Positions 62,824-64,000 of a stretch of 64,000 nucleotides of DNA are shown piece by piece (position 1 is the first letter of the stretch; each line of letters opens with the position of its first letter). A program made the position numbers and the translations under genes. The stretch comes from Halichoerus grypus (taxonomy: Eukaryota > Chordata > Mammalia > Carnivora > Phocidae): the NCBI RefSeq assembly GCF_964656455.1, contig NC_135717.1:4154001-4218000 (forward strand). Direction: 5' to 3'. Under the pieces are notes generated by a model. That model did not search any database and was not told where the DNA came from. It saw nothing but the letters and a program-made list of their open reading frames with translations.

Positions 62824-63499
62824 CTAAAAATTGAGAAACAGAAAAGTTACTGCTGTAAATGGGACACAAGAATACAGGAAACGCAGGCAACCCCAAATCT
62901 CATTCTGACTCACAGTTTCAGCCAGCTCCCCTGCATAGCTTAAAAGAAACAGGCTGCAGAATTATTTTCATTTTCTGACTTTCATAAACTGCTGAAAGGG
63001 CAGAGCCGAATGTTTACTGACAAAGCAACATAAGAAAACAGCAAGTGTGCAAGCTGTCCTTGGCTACGTACAGCGTGGGTCACCTAACAGATGGCTGGTG
63101 ACTCAGACTCTACAGTCACACCCTAAATGGCATACCTCTGGGACCACTTTCCACCAACACTCCCATATTCCTTGCAGCTTCACCTGCGTCCCCTCTTTGT
63201 ACAGCACACTGGAGGGCAAAAGTTGTATGCCAGTGATAATCCCTTTTCTTCTGTACCCTCAGCTTTTTAAAAATCTTTCCAATTGACATTTCAATGTGCT
63301 CAAGTCTTTGCCATCTTAAAAAAAAAAAAAAAAAAAATCCCTCCTCCCCTGGCCTCCTTCCCCTTTCAGGTACCAGCCACCACACCCCAGCCTGAACCGT
63401 CAAAGGGGCCATCTGTCCACGTTTGCTCATCTCACCTTGCATGCGCTTCCCAACTCCCTCCAATGGGGCACCGAAGCCCATCTTTCCACTAGCTTACCT
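62824..63499 (-). other. RNF216: RNF216 intron, right-hand side
   Basis: Contains a run of about 20 A at 63,318-63,337 on plus. No upstream exon is recognised. A 121-codon minus frame at 63,116-63,481 runs through the homopolymer and has no domain. Confidence 0.6.
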
Positions 63500-64000
63500 A
63501 CTTGGTAACAGGAGGCAAACTCCTGCCCCTATGTTTTGGTCCTCATCTCACCTAGCCTCTCGGCAGTACTGCTAACACGGAGTGCTCCCCGCTTCTGGCG
63601 TCCCACCTCCTCTCTGCCCACTCCTCGCCACCCGCCCTCCACTTGTCTTTACATGCTGGAAGGCTTCCAGGCAGCCTCAGCTCTCCCAGCTCTCCCTGTG
63701 CCTACCCCGTCCAAGCTGGGGAGGTCACCCTGCATGTGCTGATGACCCTCACGATCCCACCTCTTTTGGCCATTTAAGCACCCAAATGAATTCTTTGTAC
63801 TTGGATGTCTCACAAGCCTCACTCAACAGGCTGGCAACTCAATGCTTCCCAGGCTGAATTCATGATCCTTTCCCTCCAAATTGGCTCTTCTACAGTATTC
63901 CTCATCCCAGGAAAGGACACCCCCAAACCCCCCTTACTGAACTCCTCCTTATAGAACACTCAGGTTTGTGGTTAAATGTCTCTTGCTCAGGGAGGCCTTC
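63500..64000 (+). repeat. L2 LINE remnant continuing past the window
   Basis: CT-rich text with 'aatgcttcccaggctgaatt', 'catgatcctttccctccaaa' and 'tgtctcttgctcagggaggc' is typical of L2 ORF2/3' sequence and runs off the right edge. Confidence 0.5.

Noticed and set aside
63318..63337. A20 run as the tail of a processed pseudogene
   Set aside because: No coding-like sequence with a retro-copy structure precedes it, and no target-site duplication was found.

Overview
This is vertebrate nuclear DNA from a carnivoran mammal. The clearest sign is about 43 copies of the tRNA-Lys-derived CanSINE (head 'GGGGCGCCTGGGTGGCTCAG', body 'GGTCATGATCC', tail 'AAATAAATAAAATCTT' plus poly-A), a family confined to Carnivora. 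Many copies carry the 'CTCCCACTCCCCCTGCTTGTGTTCCC' type of CT-rich block (in two parts here), which I associate with arctoid carnivores (bears, seals, mustelids). The species cannot be fixed by eye. There are no prokaryotic features, RNA genes or CRISPR arrays. || The only protein-coding gene I can support is RNF216 (TRIAD3), an RBR-type E3 ubiquitin ligase, transcribed on the minus strand. Six consecutive internal coding exons lie between 51,104 and 62,823. All have consensus GT/AG borders. They sum to 672 nt, exactly 224 codons with no stop, and cover the charged helical region before the RBR, all of RING1 and the start of the IBR. The rest of the IBR, the catalytic RING2 and the C-terminus are not found to the left, so positions 1 to 51,103 are read as one intron of at least 51 kb. 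The N-terminal exons lie beyond the right edge. || The rest is intron filled with repeats of several ages: L2, MIR and L3/CR1 remnants; L1M fragments, including a 4-kb minus-strand L1 at about 45.4-49.45 kb that has lost most of ORF2; a MER5A (hAT) at 32.5 kb; a degenerate hAT-Charlie transposon at 57.1-58.3 kb between two RNF216 exons; two MaLR LTRs; a probable class I solo LTR at 24.6 kb; and the CanSINEs, many with intact target-site duplications. Notable spots are a pile-up of five CanSINEs at 4,970-6,032, a very young-looking CanSINE at 8,388, an intronic CpG-dense patch at 41.0-41.5 kb, a strong G-quadruplex motif at 49,163, and AT-rich blocks at 26.8-27.0 kb and 35.7-36.1 kb that could be conserved regulatory elements. 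I found no convincing new gene system. The most useful leads are regulatory and repeat-stratigraphic.
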